From: Porphyromonas asaccharolytica DSM 20707 | GTDB lineage: Bacteria; Bacteroidota; Bacteroidia; Bacteroidales; Porphyromonadaceae | Assembly (NCBI RefSeq): GCF_000212375.1 | Contig: NC_015501.1 | Coordinates: forward strand, 1,426,001-1,490,000 | Direction: 5' to 3' | Length of the DNA: 64,000 nucleotides | Part shown: positions 25,920-33,702 of the stretch, one piece after another | How positions within the stretch are numbered: position 1 is the first letter of the stretch | Layout: each line of letters opens with the position of its first letter | Position numbers and translations under genes: made by a program | Notes under the pieces: model-generated | What the model saw: only the letters and a program-made list of their open reading frames with translations | The model's database searches: none | What the model was told of the DNA's origin: nothing

Positions 25920-26222
25920 ATGAATAGACAAAAGGCAATCTTCATCGTCTACAACAGCGCCCTGCATGGGCTCGTCCTGCGCACCCTCGAGCAGCACAAT
26001 TCCAAGGGCTATACCGAGTGGAGCGAAGTTTACGGACGTGGCTCCGCGACGGGCGAACCGCATCTCGGTAGCCACGCCTGGCCAACGACCAATGGCGCTA
26101 TGATGGTTATCACGAATGCTGAGCGAGCCGAGCGACTCCTTGCAGCACTGCATCAGATCGACCAAGACAATCCGAAGCAAGGGCTGAGAGCTTTCGCCTG
26201 GGAGGTCACCGATATGATCTAA
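25920..26222 (+). CDS. Small PII-like (ferredoxin-fold) protein attached to the RND operon
   Basis: A 100-residue protein starting three bases after the RND pump stop, so it is almost certainly translated with it. A beta-alpha-beta start (KAIFIVYNSALHGLVLRTLEQ), a central WSEVYGRGSATGEPHLGSHAWP loop, a second strand-helix (MMVITNAERAERLLAALHQI) and a final strand fit the ferredoxin-like/PII fold. The loop lacks the classical PII T-loop tyrosine context. Small PII-like or DUF3240-type proteins accompany some RND pumps, so a regulatory or metal-sensing role is possible (inference). Not Cas2: there is no Cas1 or CRISPR nearby. Confidence 0.6.
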   Translation: MNRQKAIFIVYNSALHGLVLRTLEQHNSKGYTEWSEVYGRGSATGEPHLGSHAWPTTNGAMMVITNAERAERLLAALHQIDQDNPKQGLRAFAWEVTDMI

Positions 26223-26245
26223 CGAATACAGCACTAGCACAACAC

Positions 26246-26285
26246 AAAGCGTCAGTCTCGCACGAGCGAGGCTGACGCTTTCTTC
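26246..26285 (+). terminator. Intrinsic terminator of the efflux operon
   Basis: AAGCGTCAG-t-CTCGC pairs with GCGAG-g-CTGACGCTT across a four-base loop (ACGA), followed by TCTTC. It begins about 25 bases after the PII-like gene stop. Confidence 0.85.
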
Positions 26286-26425
26286 GTCTTGTAGAGGAAG
26301 GTGAGCGGGTAGCTTCCCCTTGATCCATCAGATGTCGTATATGTCTCAACATATCCTCATCTGGCTATCTGTATTACATAGGTAGCGAGTTTGTCGCTTA
26401 CACTCCAATTTAGTGTTGATACGGA

Positions 26426-26704
26426 GGCTAATTTTTATTTTGAGGCGCTGGGAAGAAGGTAGATCTCCACGTGGAGATTTCTAAATCCCCACGGAGGAAA
26501 TAAAAATTCTCCACGTGGAGACGAAATGAAACTTCGGAGGAATCAAATGAAACTTCGGAGGAATCGTTTCGTCCCTACGTGGAGAATAAAAAATATCCAC
26601 GTGGAAAATCGAAATTCTCCACGTGGATATTCTGTTTTAGAGTCTCAGTTGATTAGAGCACGTCATCCTAAAGTTTCCCCAGCACCTCAAAATAGGAATT
26701 AGCC
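26426..26704. mobile_element. 279-bp MITE-like element with terminal inverted repeats and 8-bp target duplication
   Basis: The left end GGCTAATTTTTATTTTGAGG... (26426-26452) and right end (26678-26704) are inverted repeats of about 27 bp with four or so mismatches. Both flanks carry GATACGGA (26418-26425 and 26705-26712), an 8-bp direct duplication of the kind left by transposition. The element encodes no transposase; the interior is a phased palindrome array plus about 75-bp and 12-bp arms. A relative is at 40099-40434 and a decayed one at 50050-50205. The parent transposase is not in the window. It sits between the efflux operon terminator and the metK promoter, 34 bases from the latter. 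Confidence 0.85.
26465..26628. repeat. Phased palindrome array, copy 3 (inside the mobile element)
   Basis: Centres at 26470.5, 26492.5, 26514.5, 26578.5, 26600.5 and 26622.5 (22, 22, 64, 22, 22). The second site is decayed to CCACGGAGG. The core has two exact 21-bp units TGAAACTTCGGAGGAATCA, bracketed by GACGAAA and TTTCGTC. Confidence 0.9.
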
Positions 26705-26745
26705 GATACGGATAATGCGATGGTCCTGAATGTGCGAAGTGCGCA

Positions 26746-26777
26746 TTTGCGAAATTGAAAAGTTTGTCTTACCTTTG
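26746..26777 (+). promoter_or_regulatory. Promoter of metK (TTTG-N20-TACCTTTG)
   Basis: TTTG (26746-26749), 20-base spacer, TACCTTTG (26770-26777): a full match to the Bacteroidota consensus. The start site would be near 26784, giving a leader of about 275 bases with a riboswitch and two hairpins. Confidence 0.85.
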
Positions 26778-26820
26778 CACCCACGTGATGACAAGAAGCT
26801 CCAAAGAGGTCTTGGGATCG

Positions 26821-26875
26821 TAGTGGATGGATTTGATAAGCTTGCAACCACTTAGAAAAATGCTAAAAACTTACC
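26821..26875 (+). promoter_or_regulatory. SAM-II-type riboswitch upstream of metK
   Basis: P1 is AGTGG (26822-26826) with CCACT (26848-26852). The loop reads GGATTTGATAAGCTTGCAA, matching the SAM-II loop (GAUUU...UUGCAA); downstream is AGAAAAATGCTAAAAACTTA, matching the conserved GAUAAAUG..GCUAAAAA stretch. The pseudoknot can form from TAAG (26837-26840) with CTTA (26870-26873) and GCA (26844-26846) with TGC (26861-26863). The downstream gene makes SAM, which supports the call. SAM-V has a similar fold and remains an alternative. Confidence 0.82.
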
Positions 26876-26919
26876 TCCTAGCCGCTCTTTAATAGAGACC
26901 GTAGCAGGAGGATCTTTTT
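26874..26919 (+). terminator. First terminator-like hairpin in the metK leader
   Basis: CCTCCT (26874-26879) pairs with AGGAGG (26906-26911), with an inner CTCT/AGAG stem, followed by ATCTTTTT. The 5' arm starts directly after the 3' pseudoknot strand of the riboswitch, so it is a candidate expression platform. Confidence 0.75.
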
Positions 26920-26938
26920 AAGCAAGCATAGAGATATC

Positions 26939-26981
26939 AAAGCACCCTACGAGCTGATCCGTCAGACTGGTGGGGTGCTTT
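26939..26981 (+). terminator. Second hairpin in the metK leader
   Basis: AAAGCACCC (26939-26947) pairs with GGGTGCTTT (26973-26981), with inner CTGA/TCAG. The following CTTGTTG is a poor T-tract. It may be a second attenuator or an mRNA-stabilising hairpin, 77 bases before metK. Confidence 0.6.
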
Positions 26982-27058
26982 CTTGTTGTGGCGAGAGGTC
27001 CTTGTGTAGTCAAGTCGCCTCGACTCAATATATTTTATATCAATAGTATATCAGTAGT

Positions 27059-28348
27059 ATGAATTACTTCTTTACATCCGAGTCGGTGTCTGAAGGACAT
27101 CCAGATAAAGTGGCAGACCAAATATCCGATGCCATCCTAGACCAGCTACTGGCTGGTGATCCTAATTCGCGCGTCGCCTGTGAGACGCTTGTCACTACGG
27201 GACAGGTGATCGTGTCGGGCGAGGTGCGCAGCAATGCGTATGTCGATCTAGATGCGACCGTGAGACGTGTGGTAGATCGTATCGGGTACAACAAGCCTGA
27301 GTATGGCTTTGACGCTCGTAGCTGTGGCATACTGAGCGCTATCCATGATCAGAGTAACGATATCAACCGTGGTGTGGATCGCGGCAACCCTGAGGAGCAG
27401 GGAGCTGGCGACCAGGGGATGATGTTTGGCTATGCAACGACAGAAACGGCCAACTATATGCCTCTGCCCCTAGACCTCTCCAATGCGCTTCTCTTCGAGC
27501 TTGCAGAGATACGCAAGAAGGAGCCTGAGCTGATGCCTTACCTACGACCTGATGCTAAGAGTCAGGTGACGGTAGAGTATGATGAGCAAAATCACCCCGT
27601 GCGTATCGATACGATTGTCTTGAGCACGCAGCACGATGAGTTCATCAAGCCTGCCGATAGCTCTTACGAGGCGCAGCATGCTGCCGACCTTAAGATGCAG
27701 GAGCAAATCACAGAGGATATACGCCGCTACCTGCTCCCTCGTGTGGAGAAGTACTACCCGCAGTACGCCAACCTCTTTGAGGTGCAGGAGTATCGACTGC
27801 TGGTCAACCCCACGGGTAAGTTTGTCATCGGTGGCCCTCACGGAGATACGGGACTCACAGGACGTAAGATCATCGTGGATACTTACGGTGGGCGCGCTTC
27901 CCATGGTGGTGGAGCCTTCTCGGGCAAGGACTGCTCTAAGGTAGACCGCTCTGGTGCTTATGCCGCACGTCACATCGCCAAAAACATGGTCGCTGCAGGC
28001 GTTTGCTCAGAGATGCTGGTACAGCTCTCATATGCTATCGGTGTCGCAGAGCCTGTGAGTATCTACGTCCGTACCTCGGGCAAGACCATAGACATGAGCG
28101 ATGGCGAGATAGCGCAGCACGTCTTGCGCATCTTTGACTTGAGACCCTATGCTATCGAGCAGCGCTTTGATCTGCGCAAGCCAATCTATGAGGAGACCGC
28201 AGCTTATGGTCACTTCGGACGTGATGTGCGTTGGGTCAAGAAGAGCTTTGAGACTTTTCACAGAGGTACCATAGAGATGGAGGTCGAGCTATTCCCCTGG
28301 GAGAAGCTGGACTATGTGGAGCGGATAAGGCAAGAGTTTGGACTATGA
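27059..28348 (+). CDS. metK: S-adenosylmethionine synthetase
   Basis: Makes S-adenosylmethionine from methionine and ATP in the cytoplasm. 429 residues, the longer Bacteroidota form. Signatures: [18 protein letters not shown] (11-28), [12 protein letters not shown] (about 117-128), [21 protein letters not shown] (about 259-279) and GGGAFSGKD. The long leader carries a SAM-II-type riboswitch, so the gene is probably repressed by its own product. A Fur-like regulator follows after 33 bases on the same strand. Confidence 0.97.
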   Translation: MNYFFTSESVSEGHPDKVADQISDAILDQLLAGDPNSRVACETLVTTGQVIVSGEVRSNAYVDLDATVRRVVDRIGYNKPEYGFDARSCGILSAIHDQSNDINRGVDRGNPEEQGAGDQGMMFGYATTETANYMPLPLDLSNALLFELAEIRKKEPELMPYLRPDAKSQVTVEYDEQNHPVRIDTIVLSTQHDEFIKPADSSYEAQHAADLKMQEQITEDIRRYLLPRVEKYYPQYANLFEVQEYRLLVNPTGKFVIGGPHGDTGLTGRKIIVDTYGGRASHGGGAFSGKDCSKVDRSGAYAARHIAKNMVAAGVCSEMLVQLSYAIGVAEPVSIYVRTSGKTIDMSDGEIAQHVLRIFDLRPYAIEQRFDLRKPIYEETAAYGHFGRDVRWVKKSFETFHRGTIEMEVELFPWEKLDYVERIRQEFGL

Positions 28349-28381
28349 TCTCTAGTTTGAACTCTAATCACTGCTAGGTCT

Positions 28382-28840
28382 ATGTCTCGTCTCTCAGAGA
28401 GTCTCAAGGCTAAGGAGCGCCTCTTGCTACAAAACTATATCGAGGAGCAGGGGCTGAATCGTAGCCGCACACGCGAAGCTATCCTAGAGTTGATAGGGGA
28501 GCAGATGGGGATCTTCTCGCCAGAGGATCTGATAGCTCTCGCTAAGGAGCGCGAGATGGCTATCGGAGAGACGACGATCTATACTTGCGTAGACCTTTTT
28601 GTCAAGATTGGGATCCTGTTGCCTCTGCCAATGGGGCTAGCAGGATCATTGGTGCGGAAGTCACTGTGTCATAGCAAGGCTTTGCTGCTTTGCCGGCACT
28701 GTGGCTCTGCATTGCTTTATCGTAGTACTGCGGCACTGACGGAGCTACAGACGGTCACACCTCCTCGCTATAGTGATGTCACGCCGTTACTGCTCTACTG
28801 GGGAGTATGTCCTCAGTGCTACCGTATTGGAAGACGGTAG
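28382..28840 (+). CDS. Fur-family-like transcriptional regulator, atypical
   Basis: 152 residues. The N-terminal half has the Fur winged helix: LNRSRTREAILELI (25-38) and FSPEDLIALAKEREMAIGETTIYTCVDLFVKIGIL (45-79; residues TTIYTCVDLF are the recognition-helix pattern). The C-terminal half keeps only a structural zinc site (Cys104, Cys107, Cys143, Cys146); the His/Asp/Glu cluster that normally senses iron, zinc or peroxide is missing, and the stretch between is leucine-rich. It may sense something else or be constitutive. Its place directly after metK suggests co-transcription, but no link to methionine is shown. Confidence 0.7.
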   Translation: MSRLSESLKAKERLLLQNYIEEQGLNRSRTREAILELIGEQMGIFSPEDLIALAKEREMAIGETTIYTCVDLFVKIGILLPLPMGLAGSLVRKSLCHSKALLLCRHCGSALLYRSTAALTELQTVTPPRYSDVTPLLLYWGVCPQCYRIGRR

Positions 28841-29167
28841 AGCTACCCGTCAGTACGACTATACAATGTAGTACGGGGGGCGCGTGGAGAAGTTAAAGCA
28901 ACCATCCATTTATCAGATTCATAAAGAGCCCCTTTGCAATTTCTATATGAAGACTGATGTCTATCTAACCCAAGTTTTACGGAAGGGGTCGTATAATTGT
29001 CGCTGGTAGCGAGCTGTGGCGCTTGAATTATGGACTTTGTGTCCTACAGATCAAAATCCGACCGACTCAGTGAAGAGCTTTCTAAGACTTTCAACGAGTT
29101 ACGACTATCTCCTATTCAACTATCGGGGCTAAATGTCCCGAAACTTGTTTCTGCCGTGAAGCTTGGG
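28841..29167. other. Intergenic gap between convergent genes, nothing recognised
   Basis: 327 bases between the Fur-like gene and the end of mutY. A weak hairpin, TCGGG...TCCCGA, is near 29130. Small open frames here run into mutY antisense and show no coding character. No RNA gene or repeat seen. Confidence 0.5.
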
Positions 29168-30256
29168 CTACATAGTGTCGATAAGGGTGGTGAGCTGCTG
29201 GAGTGCTTCCTTGAGCGTGATGGGGAGTGCCAGCCACTCGCTCTCATCGTATAGTGGTACCCATGTGCCACCATCGGGTAGCGATAGGGCTCTACTGTGG
29301 GGTATTATGGTGTAGTAACAGTCGATGTAGAGCTGTCGGTGTGTGAGTCGATGCTTATAACGTCTGAAGGGGTGTAGCTGGCATTGCTCTAATGCGGCAG
29401 GTAGCGCAGGCAGTGATTGTAGGAGTAGCTCCTCTTGCGGAGCTGCAGGCTGGTCGTACAGTAGTGTGGGCTGGTAGAGCTTGGCCCATATATCGCCCGT
29501 AGGACGCTGGTAGAGTATCGTCTGCCAATGGTCTGGTCCCCCCTTGAGTACAAAGAGGTAGCCTAAGTGTCGGGGCTGGACGGAGAGCTTGAGCGCTTTG
29601 CGTGGTAAGCCTGCTCGCTCAGGGCTATCGGCAGAGGGGCATTCGCTGCGGATGGGACAGCGGGTGCAGTCACATAGCTGAGGGGTGCAGATGAGTGCGC
29701 CTAGCTCGATCATCGCTTGGTTGTGTAGCCCTGGATGCGGAGCCTTCTCGACCAATTGTTTGGCTAGGGCGGTGTAGTACTTCTTTCCCTGAGTGGTGTC
29801 TATCGGCTCCTCAGAGGCGTAGAGCCTACTCAGGACACGGAGCACATTGCCATCGACGGCGGGGTATGGCTGATCATAGGCAAAGGAGAGGACGGCTCCA
29901 GCTGTGTAGTCTCCAATACCTGGGAGAGCGCGCACTGACTTATAGTCTGTCGGGAAGGTGCCTCCCAGATCCTGAACGATAATCTGAGCCGCACGATGCA
30001 GATTGCGTGCACGGCTATAGTAGCCCAGACCCTCCCAGAGCTTAAGAACCTCGTCAAGAGGTGCTGCGGCGAGGTCTGAGACGGTGGGGTAGTGCTCGAC
30101 AAATCGTAAGTAGTAGCTCGTCCCCTGATCTATCCGTGTCTGCTGTAGGATCACCTCACTGAGCCATATACGATAGGGATCGTGTATGTCTCGCCAGGGT
30201 AGCTTACGATGATTCTCTTGGTACCAGCAGTGTAGCTTGTTGAGTAGTGTACTCAA
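29168..30256 (-). CDS. mutY: Adenine DNA glycosylase MutY
   Basis: Removes adenine opposite 8-oxoguanine. I take a TTG start at 30256 (362 residues): no ATG lies between the pfkA stop and the first conserved motif, and the ATG at 30373 would overlap pfkA by over 100 bases and add 39 residues without family character. From that start: LPWR (19-22), catalytic Glu34 in WLSEVILQQT, the helix-hairpin-helix LPGIGDYTAGA (111-121), Asp135 in VDGNV, and the 4Fe-4S cysteines Cys190, 197, 200 and 206 (spacing 6-2-5). The C-terminal third is the NUDIX-like recognition domain. It lies 14 bases after pfkA, so probably co-transcribed. Confidence 0.9.
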   Translation of the reverse strand: MSTLLNKLHCWYQENHRKLPWRDIHDPYRIWLSEVILQQTRIDQGTSYYLRFVEHYPTVSDLAAAPLDEVLKLWEGLGYYSRARNLHRAAQIIVQDLGGTFPTDYKSVRALPGIGDYTAGAVLSFAYDQPYPAVDGNVLRVLSRLYASEEPIDTTQGKKYYTALAKQLVEKAPHPGLHNQAMIELGALICTPQLCDCTRCPIRSECPSADSPERAGLPRKALKLSVQPRHLGYLFVLKGGPDHWQTILYQRPTGDIWAKLYQPTLLYDQPAAPQEELLLQSLPALPAALEQCQLHPFRRYKHRLTHRQLYIDCYYTIIPHSRALSLPDGGTWVPLYDESEWLALPITLKEALQQLTTLIDTM

Positions 30257-30269
30257 AAGAGGCGCTTCT

Positions 30270-31253
30270 TTAGATAGAGAGCATATGTAGCAAGTCGATG
30301 AGGTCTGGGTCGATGCGTTTTTGCTTTTTTGTCGCCTTGACAAATGGGACGTAGACGATCTCATCGTTGTCATAGCCGATCATTACATTGCGCTGCTCAT
30401 CGAGGAGTGCCTGTACGGCAGCGGCGCCCATACGACTACCCATGATGCGGTCGGTAGCGCACGGTATACCACCTCTCTGTAGGTGCCCTAAGATGGTGAC
30501 ACGAATGTCAAAGTTGGGGTAGCGACGCTTGAAGTCATCTGCGATGAAGAGTGTTTGCCCCTCGCGTTCACCGCTCTCAGTGACGAGGATGATGCTACTA
30601 CTCTTGGTCTTGCGGAAGCCACTCTCGATCATCTTCTTGAGGGACTCGGTACTGGTTGGGTCTTCGGGGATTAGAGCTCCTTCTGATCCAGTAGCAATGG
30701 CACCATTGAGTGCCAAGAATCCAGACTCACGTCCCATCACCTCAACAAAGAAGATGCGCTCATGGCTTGAGGCTGTGTCTCTTAGTTTGTCGACAGCATC
30801 CATAATGGTGTTGAGAGCTGTCGTATAACCTATCGTGAGGTCGGTGCCTGCGAGGTCATTGTCAATGGTGGCAGGGATGCCTACAATGGGTAGGTTGTGC
30901 TCATTGGCTAGGAGTCGTGCGCCCGTGAGAGAGCCGTCACCTCCGATGACAACGAGACCATCTATCTCATTCTCCTGGATAACTTGGTAGGCACGAGCAC
31001 GACCTTCGGGAGTCTCAAATTCATGGCTTCGTGCTGTCTTGAGGATAGTGCCTCCACGCTGTATGATATTGCTTACGTTCTCGACGGTGAGCTCGATGAT
31101 ATTGTTTTCGATAAGTCCTGTATAGCCCTTTATGATGCCACATACGGAGATGCCGTGATACAGAGAGGCTCTAGCGACGGCCCGTATAGCTGCGTTCATG
31201 CCAGGGGCATCACCGCCCGAAGTGAGTACGCCAATGCGTTTGATGCGATTCAT
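30270..31253 (-). CDS. pfkA: ATP-dependent 6-phosphofructokinase
   Basis: Commits fructose 6-phosphate to glycolysis. 327 residues from the ATG at 31253 (a TTG two codons upstream is less likely). Motifs: [18 protein letters not shown] near the N-terminus, GGDGSLTGA with the GGDGS form expected for ATP users rather than pyrophosphate users, [12 protein letters not shown] (catalytic Asp), MGRESGFLA and GHLQRGG. It is the short bacterial PfkA type. A -7 box lies at 31287-31294, and mutY follows. Confidence 0.95.
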   Translation of the reverse strand: MNRIKRIGVLTSGGDAPGMNAAIRAVARASLYHGISVCGIIKGYTGLIENNIIELTVENVSNIIQRGGTILKTARSHEFETPEGRARAYQVIQENEIDGLVVIGGDGSLTGARLLANEHNLPIVGIPATIDNDLAGTDLTIGYTTALNTIMDAVDKLRDTASSHERIFFVEVMGRESGFLALNGAIATGSEGALIPEDPTSTESLKKMIESGFRKTKSSSIILVTESGEREGQTLFIADDFKRRYPNFDIRVTILGHLQRGGIPCATDRIMGSRMGAAAVQALLDEQRNVMIGYDNDEIVYVPFVKATKKQKRIDPDLIDLLHMLSI

Positions 31254-31286
31254 GCTCAAGTGTTAGTTAGATAGTGATCTATGCTA

Positions 31287-31294
31287 CAAAGGTA
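31287..31294 (-). promoter_or_regulatory. Candidate -7 box (TACCTTTG) for pfkA-mutY
   Basis: Minus-strand TACCTTTG 34 bases before the pfkA ATG; no -33 TTTG found. Confidence 0.5.
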
Positions 31295-31318
31295 GCACTT
31301 TTTACGTCAAGTGAGGAG

Positions 31319-32122
31319 CTAGAGCGATGCGAGTAGACCATTGTCTGCAAAGCTCAAGAAGTGGGAGCGCTCACCGTCAGAGGTTACCGAGGCGTGGTAA
31401 CGGCCGAGGATGAGGTGATCATTGAGACGTATGTTGCAGACAGAGGCTATCTGCTTGACTCGCTTGGTGAGGTCTATATCCTCGGCACTAGGCTGTAGGT
31501 GACCTGTCGGGTGATTGTGTGCTAGGATGATAGCAGAGGCGTAGTGTGTGATAGCGGGAGCCAATATGAGTCGCAGATCGGCTACAGCGTGGCTGACCCC
31601 TCCTGAGGAGACTAGTTCGTCCTTGATGACCCGCCCTGAAGCATCTAGGTAAAGACACCTTAGCTCCTCATGGTCTAAACTCTCTAGTTGACGTCTTAAA
31701 ACGCGGTATGCGTCTAGGCTACAAGTGATAGGAGTGCGCAGAGGTGGTGGTGTGTCTCGTAGTCTGCGTCCCAGCTCGATGGCTGCCAGTATGGTACAGG
31801 CGCGTGCATCGCCTAGTCCTGCAAATCGCTTTTTCTTTTCCCCAGGTTCGCAACCTGTGAGGTATGCATGATCTATCTCTAGGAGCCGACCCAGTTCGTT
31901 GTTTAGGCCAGTCATGAGTCTCTTTGCTAAGTCTAGAGCGGTGTCTTGTTCAGTACCGGAATTGATGAATATAGCCAGTAACTCAGCATCTGAGAGATGA
32001 CGAGCGCCAAGTCTGAGGAGCTTCTCCCGAGGGCGATCCTCCTCGCTCCACTGCTTGATGGTGTTTTTGGTAGTGCTTTTGGACAATAGCTTGGCTGGCT
32101 GAAGGGGAGTATCTGCTTTCAT
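31319..32122 (-). CDS. radC: RadC/JAB1-domain protein
   Basis: 267 residues from the ATG at 32122, which overlaps the miaA stop (TGATG). The N-terminal UPF0758 helical part (ARHLSDAELLAIFINSG) precedes a MPN/JAB metalloprotease-like domain with the HxHx7SxxD signature, HNHPTGHLQPSAED. The old DNA-repair annotation of RadC is not supported by later work; the biochemical role is unknown. The gene is coupled to miaA. Confidence 0.93.
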   Translation of the reverse strand: MKADTPLQPAKLLSKSTTKNTIKQWSEEDRPREKLLRLGARHLSDAELLAIFINSGTEQDTALDLAKRLMTGLNNELGRLLEIDHAYLTGCEPGEKKKRFAGLGDARACTILAAIELGRRLRDTPPPLRTPITCSLDAYRVLRRQLESLDHEELRCLYLDASGRVIKDELVSSGGVSHAVADLRLILAPAITHYASAIILAHNHPTGHLQPSAEDIDLTKRVKQIASVCNIRLNDHLILGRYHASVTSDGERSHFLSFADNGLLASL

Positions 32123-33096
32123 CAATTAGTCTGTAGAGAGCTGGGGGTGAGTAAGTCTTGCTGGATACGCTCTAGGAGGGGCTCCCAGGGTGTGGATAGG
32201 TCAAGCGGAGCGAATTCGTGATGGCGTCGCTGCGAGGTGAGTTGCTTGCGAGCGAAGTGACGACTATTGCGCTGTATGAGACGTACAGCCTCTGTCAGAT
32301 CGTACTGCCCATCGAAGTGTGCGAAGAGCTCTTTGTATCCTACGGTGTTGAGCGCATTAAGGTGTCGATGAGGGTAGAGCGCCTTAGCCTCATCGACCAA
32401 GCCCTCCTCGATCATCATCTCCACGCGTTGGTTGATCCGCTGGTACAGCTCCTCACGGGGTCGTGTCAGGGCATAGGTAAGCAGACGGAAGGGGCGCTCG
32501 GCATCTTCGCCTGAGTGGTACGAGGAGAGTGGAGCCCCGCTGCTGAGGTACACCTCTAGGGCATGCATCACACGACGGTGGTTGCAATGATCTACCTTAT
32601 CATAGTATAGCGGATCGACGAGCTGTAGCTCTGCTAGGATACCTGCTAGACCCTCTTTCTGATAACGCTCGTGAAGCTGCGCTCGTACCTCTGGATCAAC
32701 AGAAGGAATGTCGTCTATGCCACTACAGATAGCGTCAATGTAGAGCATAGAGCCTCCGCAAAGGATGACGACTGGTTGCTCCCGAAAGAGTCGCTCTAGG
32801 AGCTCCATCACCTCTAGCTCATAGCGTCCGGCACTATACAGCTCGGTGATCTCATGGGTAGCGACGAAGTAATGTGGAGCTAAGCGTTGCTCTTCTTCCG
32901 TTGGGGTGGCGGTGCCGATCGGCATGCCACGGTATATCTGCCGAGAGTCTGCCGAGAGGATAGGTAGGGGATTAGAGTCGGAGCCTAGATAACGTGCCAG
33001 TGCTATAGCAAAGGAGGTCTTCCCTACGCCTGTAGCTCCTGTGAGTACAATCAGTGTAGGGGAGACCTCCTTTAGTTTGCCTGTGCAGCAGCTCAT
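32122..33096 (-). CDS. miaA: tRNA dimethylallyltransferase MiaA
   Basis: Adds a dimethylallyl group to A37 of tRNAs that read UNN codons. 324 residues. Motifs: P-loop LTGATGVGKTSFA (about 18-30), SADSRQIYRGMPIGTATPT (about 50-68) and GGSMLYIDAI (about 117-126). The C-terminal basic region (RNSRHFARKQLTSQRRH) binds tRNA. It follows the pRiA4b-type gene by 18 bases and overlaps radC, forming a compact minus-strand group. Confidence 0.96.
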   Translation of the reverse strand: MSCCTGKLKEVSPTLIVLTGATGVGKTSFAIALARYLGSDSNPLPILSADSRQIYRGMPIGTATPTEEEQRLAPHYFVATHEITELYSAGRYELEVMELLERLFREQPVVILCGGSMLYIDAICSGIDDIPSVDPEVRAQLHERYQKEGLAGILAELQLVDPLYYDKVDHCNHRRVMHALEVYLSSGAPLSSYHSGEDAERPFRLLTYALTRPREELYQRINQRVEMMIEEGLVDEAKALYPHRHLNALNTVGYKELFAHFDGQYDLTEAVRLIQRNSRHFARKQLTSQRRHHEFAPLDLSTPWEPLLERIQQDLLTPSSLQTN

Positions 33097-33114
33097 CGGA
33101 GAGGACGCTAGGTC

Positions 33115-33660
33115 TTACTCTTCATCTACGATGCTAAAGCCATCGCTGGAGAGCTCGTCCGCATTAAAGAGTTCCTCATCGAAGGCTTCGTCCATCATTC
33201 CTAAGGGAGTATCGACAGAGAGTGCGTCACCGCCCAAACCTCCGACAAATTCGTCTGGGTCAGTCTGTCGTGGTTTCTTGCCTTCTAGAGAGATGATCTG
33301 AGGAGTAGACAGAGAGCCACTATGTATCTTGACCAGCTGAAGGCGTAGATAGCGATCCTCAAAGAGGTCATAAAGATAACGCACTCGAGCTCCAGTCTCG
33401 TCAAGTAGATCCTCTAAACGAGAGCTCTCTATATTATATTGATTGCCTGCGTCAGTCTCAAAGAAGTCACTGGAGGCTACCTGTCCTATATTCTGCCAGC
33501 GATCATCGCAAAGGTAAAACATACCAATCGATGCAGGATCGAAGTCTAGAGTATCGATCAGCAGATCCATAAGCTGTGCAAAGGTAGCATCAGCCTGTAT
33601 CTCAAAGTCTAGAGAGAAGGTCTCCTCAACCTCGGAGCTTACGTGATAGTGATGTATCAT
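33115..33660 (-). CDS. pRiA4b ORF-3-like protein
   Basis: 181 residues. The N-terminal 130 residues resemble the plasmid pRiA4b ORF-3/IS1096 TnpR-like fold (FEIQADATFAQLMDLLIDTLDFD, then MFYLCDDRWQNIG), a family first named from mobile DNA but common as chromosomal genes with unknown function. The C-terminal 50 residues are acidic and low in complexity (DEAFDEELFNADELSSD). It is followed at 18 bases by miaA. No mobile-element features surround it. Confidence 0.65.
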   Translation of the reverse strand: MIHHYHVSSEVEETFSLDFEIQADATFAQLMDLLIDTLDFDPASIGMFYLCDDRWQNIGQVASSDFFETDAGNQYNIESSRLEDLLDETGARVRYLYDLFEDRYLRLQLVKIHSGSLSTPQIISLEGKKPRQTDPDEFVGGLGGDALSVDTPLGMMDEAFDEELFNADELSSDGFSIVDEE

Positions 33661-33702
33661 AAAGAGAATGTCGTGCCGTGTGAACTAAATGAATATGCCA
33701 AG

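Noticed and set aside
25920-26222. Cas2
   Set aside because: Size and fold type fit loosely, but there is no Cas1, no array, and the gene is fused in spacing to an RND pump.
29030-29254. Small plus-strand open frame before mutY end
   Set aside because: Half of it is antisense to mutY, with no promoter and no recognisable protein character.
33115-33660. Transposon-derived gene (IS1096 TnpR-like name)
   Set aside because: The family name comes from mobile DNA, but there are no inverted repeats, duplications or transposase around it, and it is packed against miaA.
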